Shown here one piece after another: positions 52,891 to 62,540 of a stretch of DNA of 62,715 nt (position 1 is its first letter; every line of letters starts with the position of its first letter). Source of the DNA: an uncultured Prevotellaceae bacterium (GTDB taxonomy: Bacteria > Bacteroidota > Bacteroidia > Bacteroidales > Bacteroidaceae); assembly GCA_902770845.1 (NCBI GenBank), contig CACXUV010000001.1, positions 1 through 62,715 on the forward strand, in the 5' to 3' direction. Under the pieces are notes generated by a model. It searched no databases. It worked only from the letters and a program-made list of their open reading frames with translations, and had not been told where the DNA came from. The position numbers and the translations under genes were made by a program.

Positions 52891-54057
52891 ATGAAACGAA
52901 TCTGTTTTCTGGTCGACTCAATCTTCACCATTGGCGGTGTGCAAAGGGTGACGGCTGTGATTGCCAAGGAATTGGCAAAGAGTTGCCATGTAACCATTGT
53001 GACGTTCGATGAGCCCAACCAACAGGACACTGCGCTCTACGGTCTTGACGAGGCCAACCTGCACTATCGTTTCTTTCACTACCCGTCTGTGGGGCGACTG
53101 CACCAGTTGGCGTGCAAGGCTTACAGTGCTTTCTATCGCAAGTATCAGCCCCGAAGCCTGTGGTCGTCCAACCTCTATGCCCGGAGTTCTTTTCCAAGCC
53201 CCCTGCGCAAAGCCCTGGCAAGCGAACTGCTCAATGGCCACTACGACACCGTCATTGGGGTGCATGCACCATTGGCCACACGACTGGCCACCATCGGGCC
53301 CCAGCTCAAAGGCACCAAGTGCATTGGCTGGATTCACAACTCGTTCGAAGCGCTTTTCGGTCCCACCTCTTTATATATAGGCCCCGACCGTCAGCGCCAT
53401 TATGTCTACCAGTTTCGCAAACTCCACGCCACGGTTGTGCTTTGCCAGCACGATGCTGCCGTGTATCGGGCTTACGACAAGCGGTTCTGCCCCACTGTCA
53501 TTCACAATCCGCTGACGCTCATGCCTGGTCAACCTGCCGATGGCACGTCTAAGCGATTTCTGGCCGTGGGCCGCTTCTCTCAGCGCCACAAAGGCTTCGA
53601 CCTGCTCATCAAGGCTTTTGCCATTTTTGCCGAAAAGAACAAGGACTGGACGCTCGACATCGTGGGCGAAGGACCGGAAGAAGTGCTCTACCGCCAACTC
53701 ATCAGCGATGCCGGACTGGAACAGCGCATCACGCTGCGCCCCTTCACCCAGCACATTCAGGACTATTACTCCCAAGCCCAGGTCTACGTGCTCAGCTCAC
53801 GCTGGGAGGGCTTTGGACTCGTGCTGGTCGAAGCCATGGCCCACGGTCTGCCTGTTGTGTCGAGCGACCTGCCCACCAGCATCGAGATTATGGGGCCGTT
53901 TGCGCTCTACTTCCGAAACGGACAGGTGGAGGAACTGGCACAGCGACTGCACGATGCCACCCTGATAGACTGGCAGGAGAAGTCGCACGAAGCACGCTTC
54001 CTGGCCCGCCGCTATGCCGTTGACCACATCGTTGGTCAGTGGAAAAAACTGATATGA
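52891..54057 (+). CDS. Glycosyltransferase family 4
   Basis: A 388-residue GT-B transferase: RICFLVDSIFTIGGVQRVTAVIA at the start, then FLAVGRFSQRHKGFDLLIKAF and SRWEGFGLVLVEAMAHGLPVVSSD (E-x7-E). The start at 52891 is set by the promoter and a good N-terminus; a longer open frame upstream crosses the promoter and is not used. It diverges from the similar GT4 at 51632. Threonine synthase follows 33 bases later. Confidence 0.9.
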   Translation: MKRICFLVDSIFTIGGVQRVTAVIAKELAKSCHVTIVTFDEPNQQDTALYGLDEANLHYRFFHYPSVGRLHQLACKAYSAFYRKYQPRSLWSSNLYARSSFPSPLRKALASELLNGHYDTVIGVHAPLATRLATIGPQLKGTKCIGWIHNSFEALFGPTSLYIGPDRQRHYVYQFRKLHATVVLCQHDAAVYRAYDKRFCPTVIHNPLTLMPGQPADGTSKRFLAVGRFSQRHKGFDLLIKAFAIFAEKNKDWTLDIVGEGPEEVLYRQLISDAGLEQRITLRPFTQHIQDYYSQAQVYVLSSRWEGFGLVLVEAMAHGLPVVSSDLPTSIEIMGPFALYFRNGQVEELAQRLHDATLIDWQEKSHEARFLARRYAVDHIVGQWKKLI

Positions 54058-54090
54058 AACACCTGTAAGAATTATTTAAAAAGAAAAAAT

Positions 54091-55392
54091 ATGGAATATT
54101 ACAGCACCAACCACACGGCACCCGTTGCCAATTTGCGCAAGGCCGTTGTCAAAGGACTTGCCGAAGACCGTGGGCTCTACATGCCCGAGCACATCAACCG
54201 AATGTCGAAGGTGTTTTTCGACAACATGAAAGACATGTCGTTCCGCGACATTGCCTACAACGTGGCCGAGGCTTTCTTTGGAGAGGACGTCGACCCCGAC
54301 GCACTGCAGGACCTGGTCTACGACACACTGCCCTTCGACTGCCCTGTGGTCAAGGTGAAGGACGGCATCTACAGTCTGGAGCTGTTCCACGGCCCCACCC
54401 TTGCCTTCAAGGATGTTGGCGCTCGCTTCATGGCCCGATTGCTGCAATATTTCATCCGACAGGAGGGCAATCACGAGCAAGTGAACGTGCTGGTGGCCAC
54501 TTCGGGCGACACGGGCAGTGCCGTGGCCAACGGATTCCTGGGCGTTGAGGGCATACATGTCTATGTGCTTTACCCCAAAGGCAAGGTGTCGCCCATTCAG
54601 GAGTGCCAGTTCACCACGCTGGGACAAAACATCACGGCCATTGAGGTGGACGGCGTGTTCGACGACTGTCAGGCCCTGGTGAAGAACGCATTCATGGACG
54701 AAGAACTGAACCGACACATGCGGCTCACTTCGGCCAACTCTATCAATGTGGCCCGCTTCTTGCCCCAGGCCTTCTACTACTTCAACGCCGTGGCCCAACT
54801 GAAACAGACTGGCTGCGACAACATCGTGGTTTGCGTTCCCAGCGGAAACTTCGGCAACATCTGTGCTGCACTCTTCGGTCATGAAATGGGTCTGCCCGTG
54901 AAACGATTCATTGCGGCCAACAATGCCAACGACGTTTTCTTCAACTACCTGCAAACGGGCCGCTATGAGCCCAAACCTTCCATTCAGACGCTGGCCAACG
55001 CCATGGATGTGGGCGATCCCAGCAACTTTGCACGCATCTATGAGCTCTACGGCAAGAGCCATGAGCGCATCACCAGCCTCATCAGCGGAGCCACCTACAG
55101 CGACGAACAGATCAAGCAGACCATGCGCCAGTGCTATGCCGAGACGGGCTATGTGCTCGACCCACACGGAGCCTGTGGCTATCAAGCCCTCAAAGAACTG
55201 CTGCAGCCGGGCGAGACGGGTGTGTTCTGCGAGACGGCCCATCCGGCAAAATTCAAGGAGAAGGTCGATGAAATCCTGGGCATCGACACACCCATACCCG
55301 ACCGCCTGGCCGCCTTCATGAAGGGAACGAAGCAGAGCGTGCCCATGTCGAAGGACTTCTCAGACTTCAAGCAGTTCCTCATGAAGGAATAG
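54091..55392 (+). CDS. thrC: Threonine synthase
   Basis: PLP enzyme converting O-phosphohomoserine to threonine. The 433-residue protein has ANLRKAVVKGLAEDRGLYMPE, the PLP lysine in GPTLAFKDVGARFM, VLVATSGDTGSAVANGF, and VPSGNFGNICAALFGHEMGLP. No homoserine dehydrogenase or kinase gene is adjacent. It may be read from the upstream glycosyltransferase transcript or from an unseen promoter in the 33-base gap. Confidence 0.96.
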   Translation: MEYYSTNHTAPVANLRKAVVKGLAEDRGLYMPEHINRMSKVFFDNMKDMSFRDIAYNVAEAFFGEDVDPDALQDLVYDTLPFDCPVVKVKDGIYSLELFHGPTLAFKDVGARFMARLLQYFIRQEGNHEQVNVLVATSGDTGSAVANGFLGVEGIHVYVLYPKGKVSPIQECQFTTLGQNITAIEVDGVFDDCQALVKNAFMDEELNRHMRLTSANSINVARFLPQAFYYFNAVAQLKQTGCDNIVVCVPSGNFGNICAALFGHEMGLPVKRFIAANNANDVFFNYLQTGRYEPKPSIQTLANAMDVGDPSNFARIYELYGKSHERITSLISGATYSDEQIKQTMRQCYAETGYVLDPHGACGYQALKELLQPGETGVFCETAHPAKFKEKVDEILGIDTPIPDRLAAFMKGTKQSVPMSKDFSDFKQFLMKE

Positions 55393-55412
55393 AAAAGAGA
55401 AAGGAATTGGTC

Positions 55413-55435
55413 TGTCTGCGCATTACCTGCAGACA
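55413..55435. terminator. Weak hairpin between thrC and nspC
   Basis: TGTCTGC (55413-55419) / GCAGACA (55429-55435), a 7-bp stem without a T-run. Possible terminator for the convergent genes, not strong. Confidence 0.35.
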
Positions 55436-55443
55436 ACGATTGT

Positions 55444-56562
55444 TCAATCCATGCGATCCCGATAGTCGGCATAGTTAAAGATGCGCAGCATCTGCAGCGT
55501 GCCGTCTTCGTGGAGCATGGCTATCGACGGATGCGTAATGCCATTGAACATGGTGGTCTTCACCGTGGTATAGTGAATCATGTCTTCGAAAATCACCTCT
55601 TCGCCCACCTGCAACTCATGGTCGAACTGCCAAGCTGACATGAAGTCACCACTCAAACAGCTGTTTCCACCTAAACGATAAACACAGCGGCCCTGCTCTT
55701 TGTCTACATGCTGGGCACCGCGCACCTCAGGGAAATAGGGCATCTCCAGACAGTCGGGCATGTGGCAGGTGAAGCTCACGTCAAGAACTGCTGTTCGTAT
55801 GCCTTTGTCTTCTACCACATCGACCACATGGCTCACCAGTGGCCCTGTCTGCCAGCCAAAGGCGCTGCCAGGTTCCAGTATGATTTTCAGCCACGGGTAT
55901 CGCGCGCGCAAACCTTTTAATATATTGACGAGCAGTTCCACATCGTAGTCCTTGCGCGTCATCAAGTGGCCTCCACCCAGGTTCAGCCACTTCAGCTGTG
56001 GAAACCAGCGGGCAAACTTTTCCTCTATATGCACCAAGGTGCGCTGCAGCACGTCGGCCCCACTCTCGCAGTGACAATGGCAATGAAAGCCTTCTACGTC
56101 CTGCGGCAACTGCTCCGGCAACTTGTCAGCCGACACGCCAAAGCGTGTACCAGGCGCACAGGGATTATACAACAATGTCTCCACCTCGCTGTACTCCGGA
56201 TTCACGCGCAGACCAATGCTTGCCTTGCCCCCTACCCGCTCGTGATAACGCTCATATTGCGACAGCGAGTTAAATGTCAGGTGACTGGAGCAAGCCACGA
56301 TTTCGTCGATTTCATCATCCGTGTAGGCAGGCGAAAAGGTGTGGGCCTTGGCGCCAAACTGCTCCATGGCCAGCCTTGCTTCACTGAGCGAGCTGGCCGT
56401 GGTGCTATGAATATATCCACGGAAAATGGGGAAGGTCTTCCACAGGGCAAATGCCTTGAAAGCCAGGATAATCTCCACATCGGCCCGTCGGGCCACATCG
56501 GCTATCAGCCGCAGGTTGCGCCGAAGTTTCTTTTCTTCAATAATATAAATGGGTGTTGACAT
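55444..56562 (-). CDS. nspC: Carboxynorspermidine decarboxylase
   Basis: Makes norspermidine or spermidine from the carboxylated polyamine by the alternative pathway used in Bacteroidota and Vibrio. The 372-residue alanine-racemase-fold protein has the PLP lysine in ILAFKAFALW, then FHCHCHCESGAD, WLNLGGGHLMTR, ILEPGSAFGW and YRLGGNSCLSGD. A longer frame begins at 56673 inside yggS; the start at 56562 (MSTPIY) fits the family. It lies 17 bases after yggS. Confidence 0.92.
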   Translation of the reverse strand: MSTPIYIIEEKKLRRNLRLIADVARRADVEIILAFKAFALWKTFPIFRGYIHSTTASSLSEARLAMEQFGAKAHTFSPAYTDDEIDEIVACSSHLTFNSLSQYERYHERVGGKASIGLRVNPEYSEVETLLYNPCAPGTRFGVSADKLPEQLPQDVEGFHCHCHCESGADVLQRTLVHIEEKFARWFPQLKWLNLGGGHLMTRKDYDVELLVNILKGLRARYPWLKIILEPGSAFGWQTGPLVSHVVDVVEDKGIRTAVLDVSFTCHMPDCLEMPYFPEVRGAQHVDKEQGRCVYRLGGNSCLSGDFMSAWQFDHELQVGEEVIFEDMIHYTTVKTTMFNGITHPSIAMLHEDGTLQMLRIFNYADYRDRMD

Positions 56563-56579
56563 GTTTTTCCGTCTGAGGA

Positions 56580-57257
56580 TTAATAGACACGCGGCCCAAA
56601 GATCATCGTACCAATACGCACCATGGTGCTGCGGTGCTGCACCGCAATGGCGAAGTCGTTGCTCATGCCCCACGAACGCTCACAGAAGTGTGGCTCATCG
56701 GCAAAATACTGCTGCTTCACCTCGTCGAAGAAGGCGGCAGCGGTATCGAACTCACGGCTGATTTGTGCCTCGTCGTCGGTGTTCGAGGCCATCATCATCA
56801 GTCCGCAAATCTGCACATTGGGCATCTCGCGCCACTCTCCGCCTGCCAACAAACTGCGACAATCATCCAGACTCAGACCATACTTCGTGGCCTCTTCGGC
56901 TATGTGCAGCTCCAGCAGCACCTTGACCACACGGTCCACTTTCTGTGCCTGTTTCTGTATTTCGCGCAGCAGCTTCAGTGAGTCCACGGCCTCAATCATC
57001 GAGATATAGGGCACGATATACTTCACCTTGTTCGTCTGCAAGTGACCAATAAAATGCCACTCTATGTCCTTGGGCAGCGAGGCATGCTTTTCGCGAATTT
57101 CCTGTTCATGACTCTCGCCAAACACGCGTTGTCCCTCTTCGTAGGCGGCCATGATATAATCGGCAGGATGATACTTGCTGATGGCCACAAGGCGCACGTC
57201 GCTGGGCAACCGGCCAAGCACCGTCTTCAAATTACCTTGAACGTCGTACATCACCAT
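56580..57257 (-). CDS. yggS: YggS family PLP-binding protein
   Basis: PLP homeostasis protein of the PLPBP/YggS family. The 225-residue single-barrel protein has the PLP lysine in RLVAISKYHPA, then GESHEQEI, EWHFIGHLQTNKVK and MPNVQICGLMMMA, and ends SMGMSNDF-like (SWGMSNDFAIAV) with RIGTMIFGPR. Start may be MVMYD at 57257 or MYD six bases later. It lies 12 bases after the DUF4494 gene. Confidence 0.94.
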   Translation of the reverse strand: MVMYDVQGNLKTVLGRLPSDVRLVAISKYHPADYIMAAYEEGQRVFGESHEQEIREKHASLPKDIEWHFIGHLQTNKVKYIVPYISMIEAVDSLKLLREIQKQAQKVDRVVKVLLELHIAEEATKYGLSLDDCRSLLAGGEWREMPNVQICGLMMMASNTDDEAQISREFDTAAAFFDEVKQQYFADEPHFCERSWGMSNDFAIAVQHRSTMVRIGTMIFGPRVY

Positions 57258-57269
57258 TGCCTTTCTTTC

Positions 57270-57764
57270 CTATGCTTCAAACTCAGGCTTGTCGTCCTGC
57301 CCCTGCTGGCCGTCAGCCGTCTTCTTGTATTCAAACACATCCATAAGGGTGGTCTCGGCCACCGAGGCAATGACATAGTCTATCATGGTGCCGCCCATCA
57401 CGGTATCGATATTCTTCACGGCACCGTTCAGCGTGCCGGCCTGAACCAGATAGTTCACGCTGCTGCGCTTCTCCTTCTCGGTCTTTTCGTCAATGGTAAT
57501 GAATTGCAGCTTTGTCTTGTACCAGCGATCGGCCAATTCTTCGTCACTGAAGAAAATCTCCTTATAGGCAGCACGCTTAATGTCGTTCACCTCAAATTCG
57601 CCGCTAATATAGCTCGACATCTCTTCCATGATGCGCTGTTCGGCCTCCGTAAACGAGAGTGCATCGACCACGTATGTTTCTACAACCTTCTTCTGCAAGC
57701 CATCCTCCATGGTCTTCTCATAGCGAATCTTGCATTCAAACCAGTTTGCTGTTCTGCTTCTCAT
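57270..57764 (-). CDS. DUF4494 family protein
   Basis: A 164-residue soluble protein recognised by WFECKIRYEKTMEDGLQKKV, YVVDALSFTEAEQRI, FEVNDIKRAAYKEIFFSD and SVAETTLMDVF, which I associate with DUF4494 of Bacteroidota. Function unknown. It lies between a pseudokinase gene and yggS, within one transcription unit. Confidence 0.78.
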   Translation of the reverse strand: MRSRTANWFECKIRYEKTMEDGLQKKVVETYVVDALSFTEAEQRIMEEMSSYISGEFEVNDIKRAAYKEIFFSDEELADRWYKTKLQFITIDEKTEKEKRSSVNYLVQAGTLNGAVKNIDTVMGGTMIDYVIASVAETTLMDVFEYKKTADGQQGQDDKPEFEA

Positions 57765-57797
57765 ATTTATATTCTGCTTATTGTTTAATCACAATTT

Positions 57798-59063
57798 CTA
57801 TTCTTCGCTTTGCGAATCGCCACGCTGAAAGCCATATTTGTTCACGCCTTTCTGCTTCTCGCGTGTCAGCTTTTCCACAATCTCGGCCGCAATATGGTCG
57901 GCACGGTCACTGGGTATGCCTGCCTTGCCTGCCAACTCGCCCTGCGTCTTCAGCAGTTCGCTGGCCATGGCGTTGTTGCTGGCTATGAAAGAACGCTCGC
58001 TCAACCCCATGCGGTCCTTGCTGTAGATTTTCGACAGCACACGTTCAGCCTCACGGGTGAACTGCTTGCGAAACAGTTCCTCGGCCTTGCTCTGATAATC
58101 TTCCAGCTGTTTCCGTTCCTCAGGCTGCAGCGTGTCGTCCACGTCTATGCCTTCATACCACACGCCCAACTCAGTCTCCGGATTGAAGCCGTCGTCCAAG
58201 TAGTCTTCGCTTGCTTCTTTCTCCACTCCCTCCACAAATTCCACAGGGGTGGTCTTGGGCATCAGCTCGAAAAACAAGCCCACAACCAGCAAGGCTAGCA
58301 ACAAGGCTGCTGCCAGCGAGAGCACGGAGCGTTTCAGTCCTTTTTGTCGCACCAGTGCCTGTCGCATAGCCTCCATCGTCAGATAGCGCTGTTCAGGGTC
58401 TTCCATGGTGGCTTTCTTCACCACCTTCTTATATTCGTATGGCATGTCGCCCTGCTCGTAAATCCATTCGATAAACTTACCCAGCGAATACACATCGCTG
58501 CGCTCGTCCATGCCTTCATGGGCAATCACTTCGGGAGCCACAAACGACTCGAAGCCTTCGTAAAGACTTGTCAGATCGCTCATGGCAGCAAACGAAGAGC
58601 CATGGCACAACAGCATGGGCTCATTGTCGGCCTTGCGGGCAAACACGTTTTGGGGAGCATAGCACAGATAGAAAACGCCCTGCTCATGCCACTGCGCACT
58701 CACCTCGATGAGCCGTTTGATGGTGCGCTCAATGAATCCTTGCCTGGCCAACACCGAAGGCGTGGCATCAATGAGCTGAGCAAATGTTTGATAGTTGCCT
58801 TGTTCCACTTCTAGCTCATACACGCCGCTGCTGTCTTCGTGCAGTTCATAATGCAACTGCTGCCCAGAGACAAAGCCTGCCGTCACCTGCTGGTCTTTCT
58901 TCAGTCCTTCACAAAACGCAATATTGTCTATGAGCAAGGGCTTCAGTTCAAGCACATTGCGATATTTGCGATCTATCTTTTTCTTATAGAACACCCCCAG
59001 TGGCAGCTCCTCCTTATGACTGGCCACGCCATCCTGGGCATTTAGCATTTCTTCGTAGTTCAT
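57798..59063 (-). CDS. Membrane-anchored protein-kinase-like protein (probable pseudokinase)
   Basis: A 421-residue protein: an N-terminal Ser/Thr-kinase-like domain (about 1-240), a membrane helix (246-266) and a C-terminal acidic/helical domain outside the membrane (267-421). The kinase fold is inferred from YLCYAPQNVFA at the catalytic-loop position (132-142), VAPEV at 175-179 and ERSDVYSLGKFIEW (187-200). The HRD aspartate, the DFG (here HGSSF) and the glycine-rich loop are missing, so catalysis is unlikely. It heads the operon with DUF4494, yggS and nspC. Confidence 0.72.
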   Translation of the reverse strand: MNYEEMLNAQDGVASHKEELPLGVFYKKKIDRKYRNVLELKPLLIDNIAFCEGLKKDQQVTAGFVSGQQLHYELHEDSSGVYELEVEQGNYQTFAQLIDATPSVLARQGFIERTIKRLIEVSAQWHEQGVFYLCYAPQNVFARKADNEPMLLCHGSSFAAMSDLTSLYEGFESFVAPEVIAHEGMDERSDVYSLGKFIEWIYEQGDMPYEYKKVVKKATMEDPEQRYLTMEAMRQALVRQKGLKRSVLSLAAALLLALLVVGLFFELMPKTTPVEFVEGVEKEASEDYLDDGFNPETELGVWYEGIDVDDTLQPEERKQLEDYQSKAEELFRKQFTREAERVLSKIYSKDRMGLSERSFIASNNAMASELLKTQGELAGKAGIPSDRADHIAAEIVEKLTREKQKGVNKYGFQRGDSQSEE

Positions 59064-59098
59064 TACCTATTAATGTAATATCATGCTTCTTTGAGCCG

Positions 59099-59130
59099 CA
59101 AAAGTAAGCAAATAATCTGATATGAGCAAA
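59099..59130 (-). promoter_or_regulatory. Promoter of the pseudokinase operon
   Basis: Minus-strand TTTG (59127-59130), exactly 20 bases, TACTTTTG (59099-59106), about 36 bases before the ATG at 59063. Confidence 0.72.
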
Positions 59131-59194
59131 TTTTCGCCCTGCTTTTCTTTTTCGTCAAAGACACAACATTGGGCAAGGCATCGTATAAAACCAA

Positions 59195-59223
59195 GAATCG
59201 GCTGTCATCACGACAGCCAATTC
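59195..59223 (-). terminator. Hairpin in the groEL-pseudokinase gap
   Basis: GAATCGGCTGTC / GACAGCCAATTC, a 12-base stem with one mismatch and loop ATCAC. On the minus strand it is followed by TTGGTTTTAT, so it could be a second terminator for groESL. The rest of this 490-base gap (59064-59556) is AT-rich with no gene seen. Confidence 0.55.
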
Positions 59224-59444
59224 CTCAAAAACAAACTACTTAAAAACTAATCTACTAAAACAAATCAAAAAAATTTCTTGTTTCCACATGCAAAAATAAG
59301 GCTTTTTCCCTCGTCTGCCAAATTTTTACGTCTCAAAAACTTCCTTATTTGATTTATGTCAAACTTCAAAAACGACAATAGTGTCATTTTTTCACTTTTT
59401 GTTATGCCGAGATAGCAAAAACTTCATATTTCACCAATAAATAT

Positions 59445-59482
59445 AAGAATCCCCGAACCACATTGCAGTCCAGGGATTCTTT
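59445..59482 (-). terminator. Terminator downstream of groEL
   Basis: AGAATCCC / GGGATTCT stem around a 17-base loop. On the minus strand it is followed by TTATATTTATT. Confidence 0.6.
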
Positions 59483-59504
59483 TAACATTTTAACTGTAAA
59501 CTGT

Positions 59505-59552
59505 ACAACTATAAAACTTTATAACTTTACAACTATAAAACTTTATAACTAT
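59505..59552. repeat. 24-base tandem repeat downstream of groEL
   Basis: Two adjacent 24-base copies (59505-59528 and 59529-59552) starting ACAACTATAAAACTTTATAA and differing only in the last two bases. Each contains the near-palindrome TATAAAACTTTATA. It lies five bases past the groEL stop. Confidence 0.8.
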
Positions 59553-59556
59553 ACTT

Positions 59557-61239
<1,683 letters not shown>

Positions 61240-61244
61240 TTATT

Positions 61245-61292
61245 CCGAAATTCCGTAATACCGAAACCCCGTCATATCGAAACCCCGAATTT
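61245..61292. repeat. Degenerate 16-base tandem repeats between groES and groEL
   Basis: CCGAAATTCCGTAATA (61245-61260), CCGAAACCCCGTCATA (61261-61276) and TCGAAACCCCGAATTT (61277-61292), with a further decayed TCGAAATCCGTTATCCCGTTATT unit before (61222-61244). The array fills most of the groES-groEL spacer. Confidence 0.7.
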
Positions 61293-61563
61293 ATTTCTCA
61301 ATAATAGCGAGCACATCGCTCTGCCGCATCATGAGGAACTTTTCTCCTTCCAGTTCAATCTCAGTGCCACTATACTTGCCATAGAGCACCTGATCGCCCT
61401 CTTTCAGGATCATCTCCTCGTCCTTCGTTCCTCTGCCCACGGCCTTGATGGTGCCGCGCAGGGGCTTCTCCTTTGCAGTGTCAGGAATAATGATACCACC
61501 GATTTTCTCTTCGGCCGGTGCAGGCACTACCAGCACGCGGTCAGCTAATGGTTTGATTGTCAT
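61291..61563 (-). CDS. groES: Co-chaperonin GroES
   Basis: Seven-subunit lid of the GroEL chamber. The 90-residue protein begins [18 protein letters not shown], with the mobile loop [17 protein letters not shown] and the ending [30 protein letters not shown]. It is first in the groES-groEL operon. Confidence 0.97.
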   Translation of the reverse strand: MTIKPLADRVLVVPAPAEEKIGGIIIPDTAKEKPLRGTIKAVGRGTKDEEMILKEGDQVLYGKYSGTEIELEGEKFLMMRQSDVLAIIEK

Positions 61564-61618
61564 AACTTACTTTTGTTTTTTGGTTTGATATATTTTGTTT
61601 TCGTTCTGCCATCCTTTC

Positions 61619-61666
61619 TGCCAAAAGCGTGCCAAAGCGTCGCGACTGACAGATTGGCAGAAAGGA
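61619..61666 (-). promoter_or_regulatory. Sigma-54-like promoter with upstream palindrome in front of groES
   Basis: The minus strand reads TTGGCACGCTTTTGGCA (61635 to 61619), keeping the GG-N10-GC spacing of a sigma-54 -24/-12 promoter (TGGCACG-N4-TTGCA, with TGGCA at the -12 box). Upstream is the imperfect palindrome CTGCCA-ATC-TGTCAG (61646-61660). A perfect 13-base inverted repeat, TCCTTTCTGCCAA (61612-61624) / TTGGCAGAAAGGA (61654-61666), spans the region. No CIRCE element was seen. Confidence 0.55.
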
Positions 61667-61718
61667 AGCATCGTAAGATTTTATTCGAAAAATATGCTTT
61701 CGTTTCTATTCTTTTTTG

Positions 61719-61726
61719 TATCTTTG
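61719..61726 (+). promoter_or_regulatory. -7 box of the second polysaccharide locus
   Basis: TATCTTTG with a weak -33 candidate. It implies an untranslated leader of about 150 bases before the UpxY-like gene, long enough for an attenuation or antitermination signal. Short hairpins GACAA-ATGTCA-TTGTC and CCACA-N8-TGTGG lie in this leader. Confidence 0.5.
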
Positions 61727-61882
61727 CAGCGAAAATGAAACTCTCGAAGAGATTCTTTGTTTGATTTGTCATGTTATGTCACTAGAGTTCAGTACATTAC
61801 AGACAAATGTCATTGTCGCATCATCCCCAGCCGCCACATTCCATTTTGTGGTGACCCCAAGGTATATTCTCTCCCCAACGGC

Positions 61883-62530
61883 ATGCTGAAGGAAAACGAA
61901 GTCCATTGGTTTCCCATGCGCATCAGACACTCCAGTCTCTCACGGCTGGAGCAGATAATGGCCTCCTTCGACGAGCAAAAGAAATTTTTTGTCACCACAG
62001 ACAACATCCTGGAGACCTATGTTCCCCTCGGCTTCATCAAGGTCAGCATGACAAAGATGGATTTTGCGCCTTACCTGCTGAACTACATCTTTGTGCGCAG
62101 CACCTTCAAGACGCTGGTCGAAATCAAGAACACCAGAGAGGACTTCGAACCCTTGCGCTTTGTCACCCACCCGGAGTTCAATGAGAAGTTCGACCGCCGT
62201 AACGAAGTGCTCACCATGACCGACAAGGCCATGGCCGACTACAAGCGCATCACCGCCGAGGAGAACGAAAAGATTGTCTTCCTCCGAGACCTCAGCTACG
62301 CCTGCAAGCCCAGCCGGGAAGTCCAGATTATCGAAGGCAGGTTCACGGGTATTATCGGACGCATCAAGCGCATCAAGGGAGCCAGGTGCGTCGTGCTGCC
62401 CATCGGCTACGAACAGGCCGCAGCTGTGGTCGACGTTCCTAACAGCCACCTGCGCTATCTCACCGACGACGAAATCAGCAAACTGGCCGCAGAGCAAGGA
62501 ACAACACATCGAAAACATTCATATATATAA
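61883..62530 (+). CDS. UpxY-like (NusG family) transcription antiterminator
   Basis: A 215-residue NusG-like protein. The N-terminal NGN domain begins NEVHWFPMRIRHSSLSRLEQI and includes YLLNYIFVRSTFK. A KOW-type segment follows near the end (QIIEGRFTGIIGRIKRIKG). Such proteins sit first in Bacteroidota capsule loci and let RNA polymerase read through the leader of their own operon. The frame runs back to 61757, but the family start is at 61883. The next gene is a polysaccharide export lipoprotein, which supports the role. Confidence 0.87.
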   Translation: MLKENEVHWFPMRIRHSSLSRLEQIMASFDEQKKFFVTTDNILETYVPLGFIKVSMTKMDFAPYLLNYIFVRSTFKTLVEIKNTREDFEPLRFVTHPEFNEKFDRRNEVLTMTDKAMADYKRITAEENEKIVFLRDLSYACKPSREVQIIEGRFTGIIGRIKRIKGARCVVLPIGYEQAAAVVDVPNSHLRYLTDDEISKLAAEQGTTHRKHSYI

Positions 62531-62540
62531 ATAAGGTATC

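Noticed and set aside
52826-52921. A 32-residue N-terminal extension of the GT4 at 51632
   Set aside because: The extension crosses the gene's own promoter and the start of the divergent gene, and its residues do not match the family.
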